Assembly: GCF_000166355.1 (NCBI RefSeq)
Contig: NC_014652.1
Location: 2,020,928-2,084,927, forward strand
Direction: 5' to 3'
DNA: 64,000 nt
Source: Caldicellulosiruptor hydrothermalis 108
Lineage (GTDB): Bacteria; Bacillota; Thermoanaerobacteria; Caldicellulosiruptorales; Caldicellulosiruptoraceae
Position 1 is the stretch's first letter, and every line of letters begins with the position of its first letter. Below, piece by piece: positions 40,165-50,925 of the stretch. Position numbers and translations under genes: made by a program. The notes beneath the pieces are model-generated. The model was given only the letters and a program-made list of their open reading frames with translations, searched no databases and was not told where the DNA came from.

Positions 40165-41531
40165 CCGTCTCCTTCCATTTTTGTAAATTCAATTTCCAAG
40201 AAAGTCCTTGTATCTGGTTTTATTTTGTACTTCTGATTTATGGTAACTATATTTGAATAAATATCAAATATAGCAATCACTTCGCTGTCTTTTGCAAGAA
40301 GTAAAATGGAGTCGCGCCATCGTTTGGGAATCTTTTTGTCGATGAACCAATCTTTTAATTTTTTCTTACCCGCTTTAAGATAAATAAAATCACCATCTCT
40401 TCTTGTTCTGAGAAAGATCTTATTTTCTGCAATCTGCTGAATATCGATGTATATGCTCTTCTGATTTTCTATTTTGTGAGTAGTTTTAATATTAAACTTG
40501 AAATTTTTGTAAAATATTTGATGTTCCTTGTCTAAACAAATTTCAAAACAAAAAGAACTTTCTTCAGCTTTTCTGTAAAATACCAGCGAATCATTTTGCT
40601 TCTCAACAACCAGATCTTTATATAACTTTTTCTTGCCAGACGGAAGAGAAAATAGATCTTCAATCTCTTTTAACATATCGTACGAAATTGCGGAGTTAAA
40701 ATATTCAAGTATCATTTTTATAATTCTTCTTCGTAAAAATGCTGGAAGATTTTTTGTCTTTTCAATATTTAAAACATAGTAAATATCCTCTTTTTGAACA
40801 CATTCCTGAAAATATTTCTGAGCAAGTTCTTCTATCTGGTCACTCTCTTCTCTTATTATTTCGACTGTTCGAAAAATGGTATTTAACACACTTTCTCCAA
40901 ATTTTTCTTTTATAAGTGGTAAGATTTCGTTTCTTACTATGTTTCTTTTATATTTGAGACTGAAGTTTGTCTTATCGACAACAAATGGAATGTTATTAAC
41001 TTTTGCAAACTCTTCAATTTCTTCTCTTGAAACATTTATAAGAGGTCTTGCAATAATATCACGTACAGGCGGCACAGATGCAAGACCTTCCATGCCACTT
41101 CCTCTGAACAGATTCAAAAAGAAGGTTTCAACTACATCGTTTTTGTTGTGCCCCAGAAGTATTCTGTCGATATTAAGCTCTTGGGCTATCTCATAAAAAA
41201 AACTATATCTTGCGCTTCTTCCTGCTTCCTCTTCAGAAAGCCCTTTTTCTTTTTTTAGTTTTGCAACATCAACTTTTCGTGTAATACATTTAATATTATA
41301 CCTCTTGCACATCTCAATTACAAATTTCTCATCATCATCTGCCTCTGGTCTTAGCATATGATTAAGGTGTGCAACAGTTATATCCAAGCTGTACTCATCT
41401 TTTAGCCTGCAGATGCAATCAAGCAGTACCATTGAGTCAACGCCGCCAGAACATCCTATTAGTACCTTAAAACCTTTTTTTAGCATTCCATATTTCTCTA
41501 TGTTACTCTTTACCTTCTCCAAAAGCTCCAC
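40161..41531 (-). CDS. tilS: tRNA(Ile)-lysidine synthase
   Basis: The protein of about 456 residues modifies C34 of tRNA-Ile(CAU) to lysidine using ATP and lysine. The PP-loop motif SGGVDSMVLLD lies in the first 40 residues. HLNHMLRPEADDDEKFV and LLGHNKNDVVETFFLNLFRGSG follow. The C-terminal half contains the TilS substrate-binding domains (LRTRRDGDFIY, KKLKDWFIDKKIPKRWRD). A GTG at 41531 with GAGGTG nine bases upstream is preferred to a TTG at 41549. Confidence 0.94.
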   Translation of the reverse strand: MELLEKVKSNIEKYGMLKKGFKVLIGCSGGVDSMVLLDCICRLKDEYSLDITVAHLNHMLRPEADDDEKFVIEMCKRYNIKCITRKVDVAKLKKEKGLSEEEAGRSARYSFFYEIAQELNIDRILLGHNKNDVVETFFLNLFRGSGMEGLASVPPVRDIIARPLINVSREEIEEFAKVNNIPFVVDKTNFSLKYKRNIVRNEILPLIKEKFGESVLNTIFRTVEIIREESDQIEELAQKYFQECVQKEDIYYVLNIEKTKNLPAFLRRRIIKMILEYFNSAISYDMLKEIEDLFSLPSGKKKLYKDLVVEKQNDSLVFYRKAEESSFCFEICLDKEHQIFYKNFKFNIKTTHKIENQKSIYIDIQQIAENKIFLRTRRDGDFIYLKAGKKKLKDWFIDKKIPKRWRDSILLLAKDSEVIAIFDIYSNIVTINQKYKIKPDTRTFLEIEFTKMEGDG

Positions 41532-41568
41532 TTTAAATTCACACCTCAAGGTTAAAAGCTAAAAACTA

Positions 41569-42576
41569 TTATATTGATACGCTTTTCAAAACATCCTCAA
41601 ACTTCTTTATCTTTGCTTCCTTTTTCCACTTCTCAAGTAAGCTCTGATAATACTCATCCTTCTTCTGACTCTCAATTGTTGACTTTATCTCATCCTTGAC
41701 CTCGTTGAGAGAGAGCTGTTTTCTATCTGTCACCTTTATAATATGAAACCCGTAACTTGTTTTGACAATGCTGCTTATTTCACCAATATTCAGCGAAAAG
41801 GCAGCATCTTCAAATTCTTTGACCATCTGTCCTTTTCTAAAATATCCAAGGTCTCCACCTTTTTGTTTTGTTGTCTCATCTTCAGAATACTTTTGTGCGA
41901 GCTTTTCAAAGTTCTGCCCGTCTTTTATCATCTGCAAAATCTCTTCAGCCTTCTTCTTTTTTGTAGCTTCCTCTTTTGAGTCATTTACCTTAAACAAAAT
42001 ATGGCTTGCTTTTACCTCAACAAAGTCTGATTTATGTGAATTATAATAGCTTTCTATCTCAGCATCTGTCGCTTTTTGATTTTTAGTTACCTCATCATAC
42101 AGCTTTGAAACAATTTGTGATTTTATTACCTGGTCCTTATATTCATTCTCGGTTGCACCAATTGTCTGAAGATACTGCTTGAACTCAGCACCCGATTGAG
42201 AGTCTGATTTGTACTGCTGAATTTGCTGGTCAATTGCCTTCTTTTCTGCTGCTGTTAAAGTAATATTTCTCTTTCTTGCCTGCTGAAGCTCAATCTGTCT
42301 TATTATAAGACCATTCAAAACATTTTCTTTTATCTGCTGCTCATATGTCTTGTCTCCAACTTTTTGGGATAAAAATGCTTTGTCAAGTCCATAGTAGTTT
42401 ATCTGAGACCTATAGTTGATGGCAAACTCCTTTTTTGTTATTTTCTCGCCATTTACTATGGCAACTGCTCTGTTTTCATCTACATACCTTACAATCTCAG
42501 GTGTTACAGCAATGAGAATTATCAGAAGTACAACTGCTGCAATAGAAAAAAGCACAATTTTAGTTCTTTTATCCAT
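41569..42576 (-). CDS. parvulin-type peptidyl-prolyl isomerase (PrsA/SurA-like foldase)
   Basis: The protein of about 335 residues has an N-terminal membrane helix (KIVLFSIAAVVLLIILIAVTP) that anchors it to the outer face. A SurA_N-like helical region follows, then a parvulin domain (VKASHILFKVNDSKEEATKK, GGDLGYFRKGQMVKEFEDAAF, TSYGFHIIKVTDRK). No lipobox Cys is present, unlike Bacillus PrsA, so it is a transmembrane-anchored foldase. The ATG at 42576 follows GGAGAAGGG; codons upstream are leader. It lies between mfd and tilS. Confidence 0.92.
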   Translation of the reverse strand: MDKRTKIVLFSIAAVVLLIILIAVTPEIVRYVDENRAVAIVNGEKITKKEFAINYRSQINYYGLDKAFLSQKVGDKTYEQQIKENVLNGLIIRQIELQQARKRNITLTAAEKKAIDQQIQQYKSDSQSGAEFKQYLQTIGATENEYKDQVIKSQIVSKLYDEVTKNQKATDAEIESYYNSHKSDFVEVKASHILFKVNDSKEEATKKKKAEEILQMIKDGQNFEKLAQKYSEDETTKQKGGDLGYFRKGQMVKEFEDAAFSLNIGEISSIVKTSYGFHIIKVTDRKQLSLNEVKDEIKSTIESQKKDEYYQSLLEKWKKEAKIKKFEDVLKSVSI

Positions 42577-42670
42577 ACATCCCTTCTCCTTTGTTAAAAG
42601 TATTTTGATAATATTAATATTATAAAACAATAAATGGTCAATTTAAAGCACCCCAATTGTAAAAACTTTT

Positions 42671-45600
42671 TTAATTTTCTTGTAAATCTTCTAAAATAGC
42701 TATCAGGGTATCAAGCCAGTTATTCTCTAAAGTAAGCTGTAAGCAGTCGTCCTTGTTTTGCGAACATGAAAGTCCTTGCTGCAAAAACTTGTTCATTGCT
42801 TTTAAAATCATTTCACTGTTAAAAAACTGAAGTTTAAAAAGACATTCTTGAAGCTGCAAAATACTTATTATCCCTGCCTTTTTACACAAACATTTCAAGT
42901 ACGCAACCTTTATTAAATTGTCAACCTCTTTTGGAACATCTCCAAACCTGTCTATTAGCTCATCATAAATATCGTTTACATCATCTTTTGACTCGATTGA
43001 CGAAATCTTTTTGTACATATTAATTCTCTCTTTTTCATCGTCAATGTAACTGCTGCTAATAAACGCGCTTACCTTTACATCTATCTGAGGTTCAATCTCA
43101 GGCTGTATATTTTCGCCTTTAAGACGCCTTATCTCTTCTGAAAGAAGTCTTATATACATGTCATATCCAACACTGTTTATATGCCCATGCTGAAGTTTTC
43201 CAACAATAGACCCAGCACCTCTTATCTCAAGGTCCCTCATGGCAATTTTAAAACCAGACCCAAGTTCTGTAAACTCCTTTATTGCAGCAAGTCTCTTCTG
43301 TGCCTGTTCGGACAGCACCTTGTCTTTTCTAAATGTAAAATATGCATATGCAAGCCTTGAAGACCGACCTACCCTTCCTCTTAGCTGATAAAGCTGAGCA
43401 AGACCAAGTCTATCGCTGTCTTCCACAATAAGTGTATTGACGTTTGGCATGTCAACCCCAGACTCTATAATTGTTGTACACACAAGCACATCGTACCTGC
43501 CCTCAATAAAATCAATCAAGACCTCTTCAAGCTCCTCTTCTTCCATCTGACCATGAGCACACGCAATTTTCACACTATCGCCCACAAGGTTTTGAAGTTT
43601 AGCTGCCACTTCTTGTATGTCTTTTACCCTGTTGTAAAGATAAAATACCTGACCTCCTCTTGAAATTTCTTTCAAAATAGCCTCCTTTATTATCCTTTCA
43701 TTGTACTCAAGCACAAATGTCTGCACAGGGTATCTATCTTCAGGCGGGTCTTCAATCACGCTCAAATCCCTGATTCCCAAAAGTGCCATGTTAAGTGTCC
43801 TTGGTATAGGTGTTGCGGTGAGGGTCAGAACATCAACATTTGTTTTTAGCTTTTTTATCTTCTCTTTTGCTTCAACACCAAACTTGTGCTCTTCATCAAT
43901 AATCAAAAGACCAAGGTCTTTGAACTTAACATCGCTCGAAAGTAGCCTGTGCGTACCAATCACAATGTCAATTGTACCTTCTTTTAACCCTTTTATTATC
44001 TTCTTTTGTTGTGTCTCATTTTTTAAACGTGAGAGAACCTCAATTGTTACTGGAAAATCTTTCATTCGTGCAGAAAATGTCATGTAATGCTGCTGCGCAA
44101 GAATGGTTGTGGGAACAAGTACTGCCACCTGTTTTGAATCCATCACAGCTTTGAAGGCCGCTCTCATTGCAACCTCAGTCTTGCCATAGCCAACATCGCC
44201 GCAAAGTATTCTATCCATCGGCTTTTCACTTTCCATATCCCTCTTAATCTCTTCTATGGCCTGAAGCTGACCTTCTGTCTCTGTATATGGAAACCTCTCT
44301 TCAAACTCTTTTTGCCACACAGTATCTTTCGAAAATTTAAAACCTTTGTTGAGCTGTCTTTTTGCATAAAGCTCAACCAAGTCTTTTGCCACAACCTCAA
44401 GAGATTTTCTTACCTTTTGTTTCTGCTTTTGCCACTCTTGTGACCCAAGCTTAGATAGTTTTGGCTGTACATCATCAGTTCCAATATACTTTTCAATCAC
44501 ATCTAAGTTTGTGGTTGGAACATATAGGTAAGAAGAGTTAGCATATTCAAGCTTTACATACTCTTTTGTTGTGCCTTCGACAGTAATCTTTTCAAACCCC
44601 AAGAATTTGCCAATACCATATGTCCTGTGAACAACAAAATCGCCAGGTTTTAAATCTTCAACAGTATAAAAAGTATCTTTTTTAGATTTTACCCTCTTTT
44701 TTGCTTCTGTTTCCTTTTTCTTTTCAAGATGGAAAAATGAAAGGCAAACCCATTTGATATCATGTATTTCAATGCCCTTTTCGGCAGACTTGGCTATTAG
44801 ATATACTCCCGGTTTTTCTATTTCTGGCTCATCAAGCTCAAAAAACTGTATATTTTCTTTTAAAAGTGCCTCTTCTAAATCCTCAAGGGATGTTCGACTT
44901 CCTGTAAAGATGTTTATGGTATAGTTTTTTGACATATAATACTTCAAATCATCAATTAAAACCTCTTTCTGAGCATTGTAGGTGGGAAGTTCTCGAAAGA
45001 AGTTGAAAGATATAATCTCTCTCAGTTCAAGCTCTTTAATAGAAGATGCAAATGTTTGAAGAATTATGGTGCTTGAGAACTTTTGCAAAATCTCATTAAC
45101 AGTAAAATAACAGTCTGCCATCTTCGGAAGCACAAACCCTTTTTCTAAAAGGTCTGAAAACATCTCTTGCATCTCTTGTTCAAAAGCTTTCAAGCTGCTA
45201 TAGACTTGGTTGTACTCGTCAACAAAGATAAGACATTCACCAAAAATATCAATAACTGAGAAAAATTGTTGGTAGTAATAGGGATACAGTCTTTCAACAT
45301 TTAGTTGAAGTTCTTCTACAACCTCTCTGAAACTCTCCTCTAAATTTTTTCTGCCATCTTCCTTCAATTTCAATTTCATTTTTTTGTAGTCTTCCTTAAC
45401 GCGTTTTAAACCTTCTGAAAAGTCCTCTTCCAAATCCCACTCAATTGCCTTGTAAATCTTCACACTATCTATTCTTTCAAAAGACTTCTGAGTTTCAACA
45501 TCAAAAAGTCTAATTGTGTCTATCGTATCTCCAAAAAACTCAATCCTCACAGGGTACCTACTTGCTACAGGATATATATCAACTATGCCACCCTTTTGTG

Positions 45601-46096
45601 AAAACTGTCCTTTCTTTTCGACAGTTTTCACTCTTTCATATCCGAATTTTAAAAGCTTTTCTATAAGGATTTCAAGCTGAATGTCAAGACCTTCTGTGAG
45701 ATGGATATAATCAAACTTTAAATTTGTGTACTTTTCAAAAAGGTTCTGGCTACTTAATATGAGAACATCAAAACCGTCCTCAAAAATCTTCACAAATTGT
45801 TCCATTCTGTTAATTTCAGAATCTCTGCTCTTTGCAAAAGATACCACAAAAGGATTTTCTCTCTCTTGTAGACTCACCACACTATTAAAAAGGCTCATAA
45901 ACCTTCTTTCCCATTCAAGCTTTGCTCTTTGAGTTGTGATAAACAACGCCTTTTTGTTAAACTTTTCACATAGAGATTTGACCACAAGCGCCTTCCCCAT
46001 CTCACCAAGGCCTGTAACAACAAGAGGAAGGCTCTTTTTTATTACATCTTCTTCAAGCCTTTTGAAACTTTCAAGTTTTTCTAAAACCTTTAACAA
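42671..46096 (-). CDS. mfd: transcription-repair coupling factor
   Basis: The 1141-residue Mfd strips stalled RNA polymerase from DNA and recruits UvrA. It has UvrB-like N-terminal domains, an RNA-polymerase interaction domain (LKPGDFVVHRTYGIGKFLG), and superfamily 2 helicase motifs (MDRILCGDVGYGKTEVAMRAA, LLIIDEEHKFG, TLTATPIPRTLNMALLG). The TRG motif follows (QLYQLRGRVGRSSRLAYAYF). The length is normal. The TTG start lies right after the pth stop. Order pth-mfd is conserved in Firmicutes. Confidence 0.98.
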   Translation of the reverse strand: MLKVLEKLESFKRLEEDVIKKSLPLVVTGLGEMGKALVVKSLCEKFNKKALFITTQRAKLEWERRFMSLFNSVVSLQERENPFVVSFAKSRDSEINRMEQFVKIFEDGFDVLILSSQNLFEKYTNLKFDYIHLTEGLDIQLEILIEKLLKFGYERVKTVEKKGQFSQKGGIVDIYPVASRYPVRIEFFGDTIDTIRLFDVETQKSFERIDSVKIYKAIEWDLEEDFSEGLKRVKEDYKKMKLKLKEDGRKNLEESFREVVEELQLNVERLYPYYYQQFFSVIDIFGECLIFVDEYNQVYSSLKAFEQEMQEMFSDLLEKGFVLPKMADCYFTVNEILQKFSSTIILQTFASSIKELELREIISFNFFRELPTYNAQKEVLIDDLKYYMSKNYTINIFTGSRTSLEDLEEALLKENIQFFELDEPEIEKPGVYLIAKSAEKGIEIHDIKWVCLSFFHLEKKKETEAKKRVKSKKDTFYTVEDLKPGDFVVHRTYGIGKFLGFEKITVEGTTKEYVKLEYANSSYLYVPTTNLDVIEKYIGTDDVQPKLSKLGSQEWQKQKQKVRKSLEVVAKDLVELYAKRQLNKGFKFSKDTVWQKEFEERFPYTETEGQLQAIEEIKRDMESEKPMDRILCGDVGYGKTEVAMRAAFKAVMDSKQVAVLVPTTILAQQHYMTFSARMKDFPVTIEVLSRLKNETQQKKIIKGLKEGTIDIVIGTHRLLSSDVKFKDLGLLIIDEEHKFGVEAKEKIKKLKTNVDVLTLTATPIPRTLNMALLGIRDLSVIEDPPEDRYPVQTFVLEYNERIIKEAILKEISRGGQVFYLYNRVKDIQEVAAKLQNLVGDSVKIACAHGQMEEEELEEVLIDFIEGRYDVLVCTTIIESGVDMPNVNTLIVEDSDRLGLAQLYQLRGRVGRSSRLAYAYFTFRKDKVLSEQAQKRLAAIKEFTELGSGFKIAMRDLEIRGAGSIVGKLQHGHINSVGYDMYIRLLSEEIRRLKGENIQPEIEPQIDVKVSAFISSSYIDDEKERINMYKKISSIESKDDVNDIYDELIDRFGDVPKEVDNLIKVAYLKCLCKKAGIISILQLQECLFKLQFFNSEMILKAMNKFLQQGLSCSQNKDDCLQLTLENNWLDTLIAILEDLQEN

Positions 46097-46099
46097 AGC

Positions 46100-46669
46100 C
46101 TACACCACCACATCCCCGTTTATATAATTCATTGCCCTATCCATATCACTTTCAAGCAAGATTTTTATACCGTTTGATGCTTTTTCAATTGCTCTGAATA
46201 TCTTTTCTTTTTCACCATCTTCAAATTCAGACAAAACATATTTTACCATATCATATTTTGGAACACCAATGCCTATTCTGATTCTTGGAAATTCTTCTGT
46301 ACCAAGGCGCTGTATTATTGATTTTACGCCGTTGTGCCCTCCATCTGACCCTTTTTTCCTCATCTTCACAACTCCAACATCAAAGGCTATGTCATCGTAA
46401 ATCACAATAAGCTTTTCAGGCTTTATCTTATAAAAGTTTACTGCCTCTATGATACTTTCTCCGCTTGCGTTCATATATGTCATTGGCTTTAAAAGCAAAA
46501 CCTTTTTACCGGCATATTCAAAGCTGCCAACCAAACCTTTGAACTTTATTTTATCTACCTTTGTATTGAAAAGCTGGGCTAAATAGTCAATCGCCAAAAA
46601 ACCTGCATTGTGTCTTGTAAATGTATACTTTTCACCAGGATTCCCAAGTCCTGCAATGATATAATCCAA
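46100..46669 (-). CDS. pth: peptidyl-tRNA hydrolase
   Basis: The 189-residue Pth recycles peptidyl-tRNA. It shows IAGLGNPGEKYTFTRHNAGF with the catalytic His, LLKPMTYMNASGES, VIYDDIAFDVG and GSDGGHNGVKSII. A TTG start is used, with GGAG upstream. It follows prs and its terminator and precedes mfd. Confidence 0.97.
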   Translation of the reverse strand: MDYIIAGLGNPGEKYTFTRHNAGFLAIDYLAQLFNTKVDKIKFKGLVGSFEYAGKKVLLLKPMTYMNASGESIIEAVNFYKIKPEKLIVIYDDIAFDVGVVKMRKKGSDGGHNGVKSIIQRLGTEEFPRIRIGIGVPKYDMVKYVLSEFEDGEKEKIFRAIEKASNGIKILLESDMDRAMNYINGDVVV

Positions 46670-46699
46670 TTCCTACTCACTCCTTTTATTTATAAAAAC

Positions 46700-46733
46700 A
46701 GGCTGCCTTTTAAAACATTTCAAAAGACAGCCT
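46700..46733 (-). terminator. terminator after prs
   Basis: The stem AGGCTG-T-CTTTT with AAAAG-G-CAGCCT is followed by GTTTTTAT on the minus strand, before pth. Confidence 0.85.
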
Positions 46734-46758
46734 TTATTTATCTTCTTGATACTAATTT

Positions 46759-47736
46759 TTATCTGTTTCCTTTTGTGCTTATATATTCATCAAACAATGT
46801 GGAAATAGCCACATCCTCGTATATTCTTGTTATTGCTTCAGCAAAAAGGCTTGCAACAGACAACACCTTTATCTTATCAATCCTCTTTTCAGGCGGAAGA
46901 GGAATGGTGTTGAGCACAACAAGCTCTTTAATAGGCGACTGTTGTATTCTCTCAACAGCAGGTCCGGATAAAACCGGGTGCGTACAGCACGCGTAAACTT
47001 CTTTTGCACCGTAATCCATAAGAGCCTGAGCTGCAGCAACAATAGTACCTGCTGTATCTATCATGTCATCAACCATCAAACATGTCTTGTCTTTCACATC
47101 ACCAATTATGTTCATAATCTCGGCAACATTTGCTTTGGGTCTTCTTTTGTCAACTATGGCAAGCGGCAGGTCAAGCTTTGTTGCAAAGTTGCGTGCACGT
47201 GTCACACTTCCAAGGTCTGGTGATACAACAACAGCATTCTCTAAGTTCACATTTTCCATAAAATATTTTGCTAAAATTGGAACACCAATTAGATGGTCAA
47301 GTGGTATATCAAAAAACCCTTGAATTTGAGGTGCATGAAGGTCCATTGTCAGGACCCTATCTGCCCCTGCAGATGTTATCAAATTTGCAACAAGCTTTGC
47401 TGTGATTGGGTCGCGTGCTCGTGCTTTTCTGTCCTGTCTTGCATATCCATAGTATGGTATCACAGCTGTAATTCTTCCTGCCGAAGCTCTTTTGAAAGCG
47501 TCAATCATGATTAATAGTTCCATCAGATTTTCATTTACAGGATGACAGGTTGACTGGACTACAAAAACATCTGCACCGCGCACAGTTTCGTTTATTCTAA
47601 CTGATATCTCCCCGTCTGAAAACCTGCCAATCTCTGCATCACCAAGTTTCTTGCCCAGGTGACTGGCTATCTCTTCTGCAAGCTCCTTGTTTGAATTACC
47701 AGTAAATATTTTTATCTCTTTACCATGTGTTATCAC
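46759..47736 (-). CDS. prs: ribose-phosphate pyrophosphokinase
   Basis: The 325-residue class I PRPP synthetase makes PRPP from ribose 5-phosphate and ATP for nucleotide, His and Trp synthesis. Signatures are [41 protein letters not shown] (in parts), [13 protein letters not shown]-type [11 protein letters not shown] and the PRPP loop [19 protein letters not shown] at 47736 with GGGGGT upstream is chosen over a GTG at 47754. It supplies PRPP for upp and hpt in the same region. Confidence 0.97.
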   Translation of the reverse strand: MITHGKEIKIFTGNSNKELAEEIASHLGKKLGDAEIGRFSDGEISVRINETVRGADVFVVQSTCHPVNENLMELLIMIDAFKRASAGRITAVIPYYGYARQDRKARARDPITAKLVANLITSAGADRVLTMDLHAPQIQGFFDIPLDHLIGVPILAKYFMENVNLENAVVVSPDLGSVTRARNFATKLDLPLAIVDKRRPKANVAEIMNIIGDVKDKTCLMVDDMIDTAGTIVAAAQALMDYGAKEVYACCTHPVLSGPAVERIQQSPIKELVVLNTIPLPPEKRIDKIKVLSVASLFAEAITRIYEDVAISTLFDEYISTKGNR

Positions 47737-47794
47737 TTTTTTTACCCCCAGCACAAAAGTTAGTTTTTTCGATTGCTTTACCCACGCAACCTAT

Positions 47795-47800
47795 ATTATA
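47795..47800 (-). promoter_or_regulatory. candidate -10 box of prs
   Basis: A perfect TATAAT lies on the minus strand between glmU and prs; the -35 is poor. It may give prs an extra promoter. Confidence 0.4.
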
Positions 47801-47856
47801 ACACAAAAAATTTAATTAATTTATTCTGAAAATATCTACAAAATTTATTCGTTTTA

Positions 47857-49254
47857 TTATTTTTCATCTGTGTTTTCATACATCTTCTTGCGTCTGAGCA
47901 CCCAGCCTTCTTTTATAGTCTGCTTTTCACGGGCAATCGCAAGAGCATCTGCAGGAACATCATCTGTGATTGTAGAACCTGCCGCAACATAGGCATTCTT
48001 CCCTATTTTAACCGGTGCAACAAGGTTTGAGTTGCAGCCAATAAACGCATTATCTTCAACAACCGTTCTGTGCTTTTTATACCCATCGTAGTTTACAAAT
48101 ATGGTCCCGCAGCCCAAATTCACATTTTCGCCTATGTCAGCATCTCCAATGTATGTAAGATGAGCTGACTTTGTGTTTCTGCCCACCTTTGAGTTTTTCA
48201 CCTCAACAAAGTTGCCAATCTTGACTCCTTCTTCCAAGATGCTGTTTGGACGCAAGTGCGCATAAGGTCCAACCTTTACATTGTCTTTTATCTCAGACTC
48301 CTCAATCACCGAAAACCACACATGGCACTTGTTACCTATTTTTGAATTTACAATGTATGAGTTTGGGCCAATTATGCACTCTTCCCCTATTGTAGTGTTG
48401 CCAAGTATGAATGTGCCGGGATATATCACTGTGTCTTTGCCTATCTGCACATCTGGATGAATATAGACAGAATACATATCTATCATTTGAACACCTTCTG
48501 CAAGGTGCTTTTTATTTATTCTTATTTTAAGCTCCTGCTCAGCCAAAAATAATTCATACCTTGAGTTAATGCCCATGACCTCAAAATTATCATCACATGC
48601 AATTTTTACCACCTTCTTGCCTTCTCTATTCAGTATCTCTATACTGTCTGTAAGATAATACTCTTGCTGGCTGTTGTTATTGTCTATCTTTGTTAAAACA
48701 CTTGCAAGTGCATTTCTTTCAAAGCAATAAAATCCTGGATTTATTTCTTTTATTCGCCTTTGCTCATCTGTTGCATCTTTTTCCTCAACAATCTTTAAAA
48801 CATTACCATTCTCATCAGAAATTATTCTCCCATACCCATACGGATTTTCAAAGACGGCTGTTAAAAGACAGAGCGATGCTCCTTCCTTTTTTCTTTTTTC
48901 AGAAATTCTTTTTAGTGTATCAGCTTTAATAAAAGGTGCATCTGCGTAAAGCACAAACACATCTTCTGCTTCTTTTGATACCATGTCCATTGTACACATC
49001 ACTGCGTGGGCAGTTCCAAGCTGTTTTTCTTGATGAGCAAATTTCACATTCCTACCTTCTAAAACTCTGTAGACATCCTCTTTTTTATTACCTACAACAA
49101 CTATTATCTGGCTATCTTCAAAGTTTTTCTCAATCTCGTCAATTAGATAAAGTATCATTGGCTTCCCCATTATCTTTTGTACAACCTTGGAATACTTTGA
49201 TTTCATTCTCTTGCCTTCACCAGCAGCAAGTACAATAAACGTTTGCCTTTTCAT
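47857..49254 (-). CDS. glmU: bifunctional GlmU (uridyltransferase / acetyltransferase)
   Basis: The 465-residue enzyme acetylates glucosamine 1-phosphate and transfers UMP to give UDP-GlcNAc for cell wall synthesis. The N-terminal pyrophosphorylase loop is [16 protein letters not shown]. The C-terminal half is a left-handed beta helix of hexapeptides ([59 protein letters not shown]). It overlaps comEB by four bases (ATGA). murA, which uses its product, lies upstream in the same gene series. Confidence 0.98.
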   Translation of the reverse strand: MKRQTFIVLAAGEGKRMKSKYSKVVQKIMGKPMILYLIDEIEKNFEDSQIIVVVGNKKEDVYRVLEGRNVKFAHQEKQLGTAHAVMCTMDMVSKEAEDVFVLYADAPFIKADTLKRISEKRKKEGASLCLLTAVFENPYGYGRIISDENGNVLKIVEEKDATDEQRRIKEINPGFYCFERNALASVLTKIDNNNSQQEYYLTDSIEILNREGKKVVKIACDDNFEVMGINSRYELFLAEQELKIRINKKHLAEGVQMIDMYSVYIHPDVQIGKDTVIYPGTFILGNTTIGEECIIGPNSYIVNSKIGNKCHVWFSVIEESEIKDNVKVGPYAHLRPNSILEEGVKIGNFVEVKNSKVGRNTKSAHLTYIGDADIGENVNLGCGTIFVNYDGYKKHRTVVEDNAFIGCNSNLVAPVKIGKNAYVAAGSTITDDVPADALAIAREKQTIKEGWVLRRKKMYENTDEK

Positions 49255-49715
49255 TTCAAATCACCTTCACCATTTTCTTCAAACTTTACAACTTCTATTC
49301 CTGCTTCTTTAAATATCTGCTGGCTCATCTCATCTGGATACGAACCTTTGTATATGACCTTCTTTATCCCTGCGTTTACTATCATCTTTGCACATATCAC
49401 ACAAGGATATGTTGTTGTGTAAATTACACTTCCGTCTATTACAACACCCATTTTTGCCGCCTGGATTATGGCGTTTTGTTCTGCATGAAGTCCTCTGCAA
49501 AGCTCATGTCTCTGCCCTGAAGGGACATTAAGCTTTTCTCTCAAGCACCCAACCTCTTCACAGTGAGGAAGGCCTGTCGGTGCTCCATTGTACCCTGTTG
49601 CAAGAATCCTTTTGTCTTTTACAATCAAAGCTCCAACCTTCCTTCTGAGGCAAGTGGAGCGCTCTTTTACTATATCCACAATCTGCATAAAATATTCATC
49701 CCATGTAGGTCTCAT
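49251..49715 (-). CDS. comEB: dCMP deaminase (ComEB type)
   Basis: The 154-residue zinc deaminase converts dCMP to dUMP for dTTP synthesis. The zinc site is complete: [11 protein letters not shown] (His, catalytic Glu) and [15 protein letters not shown] (two Cys). The insertion [19 protein letters not shown] is typical of dCMP deaminases. The RBS GGAGG precedes the ATG. The location between upp and glmU makes a pyrimidine role likely. Confidence 0.95.
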   Translation of the reverse strand: MRPTWDEYFMQIVDIVKERSTCLRRKVGALIVKDKRILATGYNGAPTGLPHCEEVGCLREKLNVPSGQRHELCRGLHAEQNAIIQAAKMGVVIDGSVIYTTTYPCVICAKMIVNAGIKKVIYKGSYPDEMSQQIFKEAGIEVVKFEENGEGDLK

Positions 49716-49769
49716 CTCAAAAATCCTCCATCCAGCTTCTTTAAACTTGCGTTTGTAACTTATTCAATG

Positions 49770-50411
49770 CTACTTTGTACCAAACAGTCTGTCACCGGCA
49801 TCACCAAGCCCGGGAACAATATAGCCGTGGTCATTTAGCTTCTCATCCACTGCTGCACAGTAAATCTCAACGTCCGGATGATCCTGAGTTAACCTTTCAA
49901 TCCCTTCTGGTGCTGCAATGAGGCACATGAGTTTCAAGCTCTGAGGATTGTATCTTTTTATATAGTCAAATGCAGCAGAGGCAGACCCACCTGTTGCAAG
50001 CATCGGGTCAAGCACAATTATGTCTCTTTCGTGGACATCCTGTGGAAGTTTGCAGTAATACTCAACAGGCTTTAAAGTCTCAGGGTCTCTGTAAAGGCCA
50101 ATATGCCCCACCTTTGCAGCAGGAATTAACTTTAAAAGTCCATCTACCATGCCAAGCCCGGCACGCAGAATAGGCACAATTGCAAGTTTTCTCCCAGAGA
50201 TTACTTTGCACTTTGCAACTCCAACAGGTGTTTCAATTTCAACCTCTTTTAAAGGCAGATTTCTTGTAACCTCATATGCCATGAGCATCGCTATCTCTTC
50301 AACAAGTTCTCTGAATTCTTTTACTCCTGTGTTTTTGTCACGAATTAAGGTCAGCTTGTGCTGAATTAAAGGATGATCAAATACGTATACATTTTTCTTG
50401 TACTCTACCAT
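49770..50411 (-). CDS. upp: uracil phosphoribosyltransferase
   Basis: The 213-residue Upp makes UMP from uracil and PRPP. It contains [15 protein letters not shown], the PRPP loop [19 protein letters not shown] and the C-terminal uracil-binding [17 protein letters not shown]. The length is normal. It sits between rpiB and comEB, joining ribose phosphate and pyrimidine genes. The RBS is AGGAG. Confidence 0.98.
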   Translation of the reverse strand: MVEYKKNVYVFDHPLIQHKLTLIRDKNTGVKEFRELVEEIAMLMAYEVTRNLPLKEVEIETPVGVAKCKVISGRKLAIVPILRAGLGMVDGLLKLIPAAKVGHIGLYRDPETLKPVEYYCKLPQDVHERDIIVLDPMLATGGSASAAFDYIKRYNPQSLKLMCLIAAPEGIERLTQDHPDVEIYCAAVDEKLNDHGYIVPGLGDAGDRLFGTK

Positions 50412-50449
50412 ACTCTTTACTCCTTTCTGAAAATTTGTGAGGATTTTTT

Positions 50450-50896
50450 CTATCTCTGCTCATCTTCTATCAGATGTATCTTATCAACTCTTCTCTGATG
50501 CCTTCCACCTTCAAAGTTTGATGCCAAAAAGGCATCTATAATCTCACATGCAAGTCCTTCACCAATAACCCGTGCACCCATTGCAAGGATGTTAGCGTTG
50601 TTGTGAGCCCGTGCAGCCTTGGCAGAAAATGTGTCATGACAAAGCGCAGCTCTAATTCCCCTTACTTTGTTCGCAGCAATAGAGATTCCAATGCCTGTCC
50701 CGCAGATGAGTATGCCAAATGTAAACTCTCCGCTTTTTACTGCCAGCGCCACATCTTTTGCAATGTCCGGGTAGTCGCAAGACTCTTGAGAGTACGTCCC
50801 AAAGTCCTTGTACTCAACCCCCTTTTTCTCAAGATGTTTCTTGACCGCCTCTTTCAAAGGAAATCCTGCATGGTCAGAACCTATTGCAATCTTCAC
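50450..50896 (-). CDS. rpiB: ribose-5-phosphate isomerase B
   Basis: The 148-residue RpiB interconverts ribulose and ribose 5-phosphate. It begins [20 protein letters not shown] and has the catalytic Cys in [17 protein letters not shown], plus [22 protein letters not shown] (in parts). A GTG at 50896, with GGGGAG nine bases upstream, is chosen over an in-frame start inside the preceding gene. It provides ribose 5-phosphate for prs nearby. Confidence 0.96.
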   Translation of the reverse strand: MKIAIGSDHAGFPLKEAVKKHLEKKGVEYKDFGTYSQESCDYPDIAKDVALAVKSGEFTFGILICGTGIGISIAANKVRGIRAALCHDTFSAKAARAHNNANILAMGARVIGEGLACEIIDAFLASNFEGGRHQRRVDKIHLIEDEQR

Positions 50897-50925
50897 TTTT
50901 AAATTCTCCCCTTTCAAAAATGTAT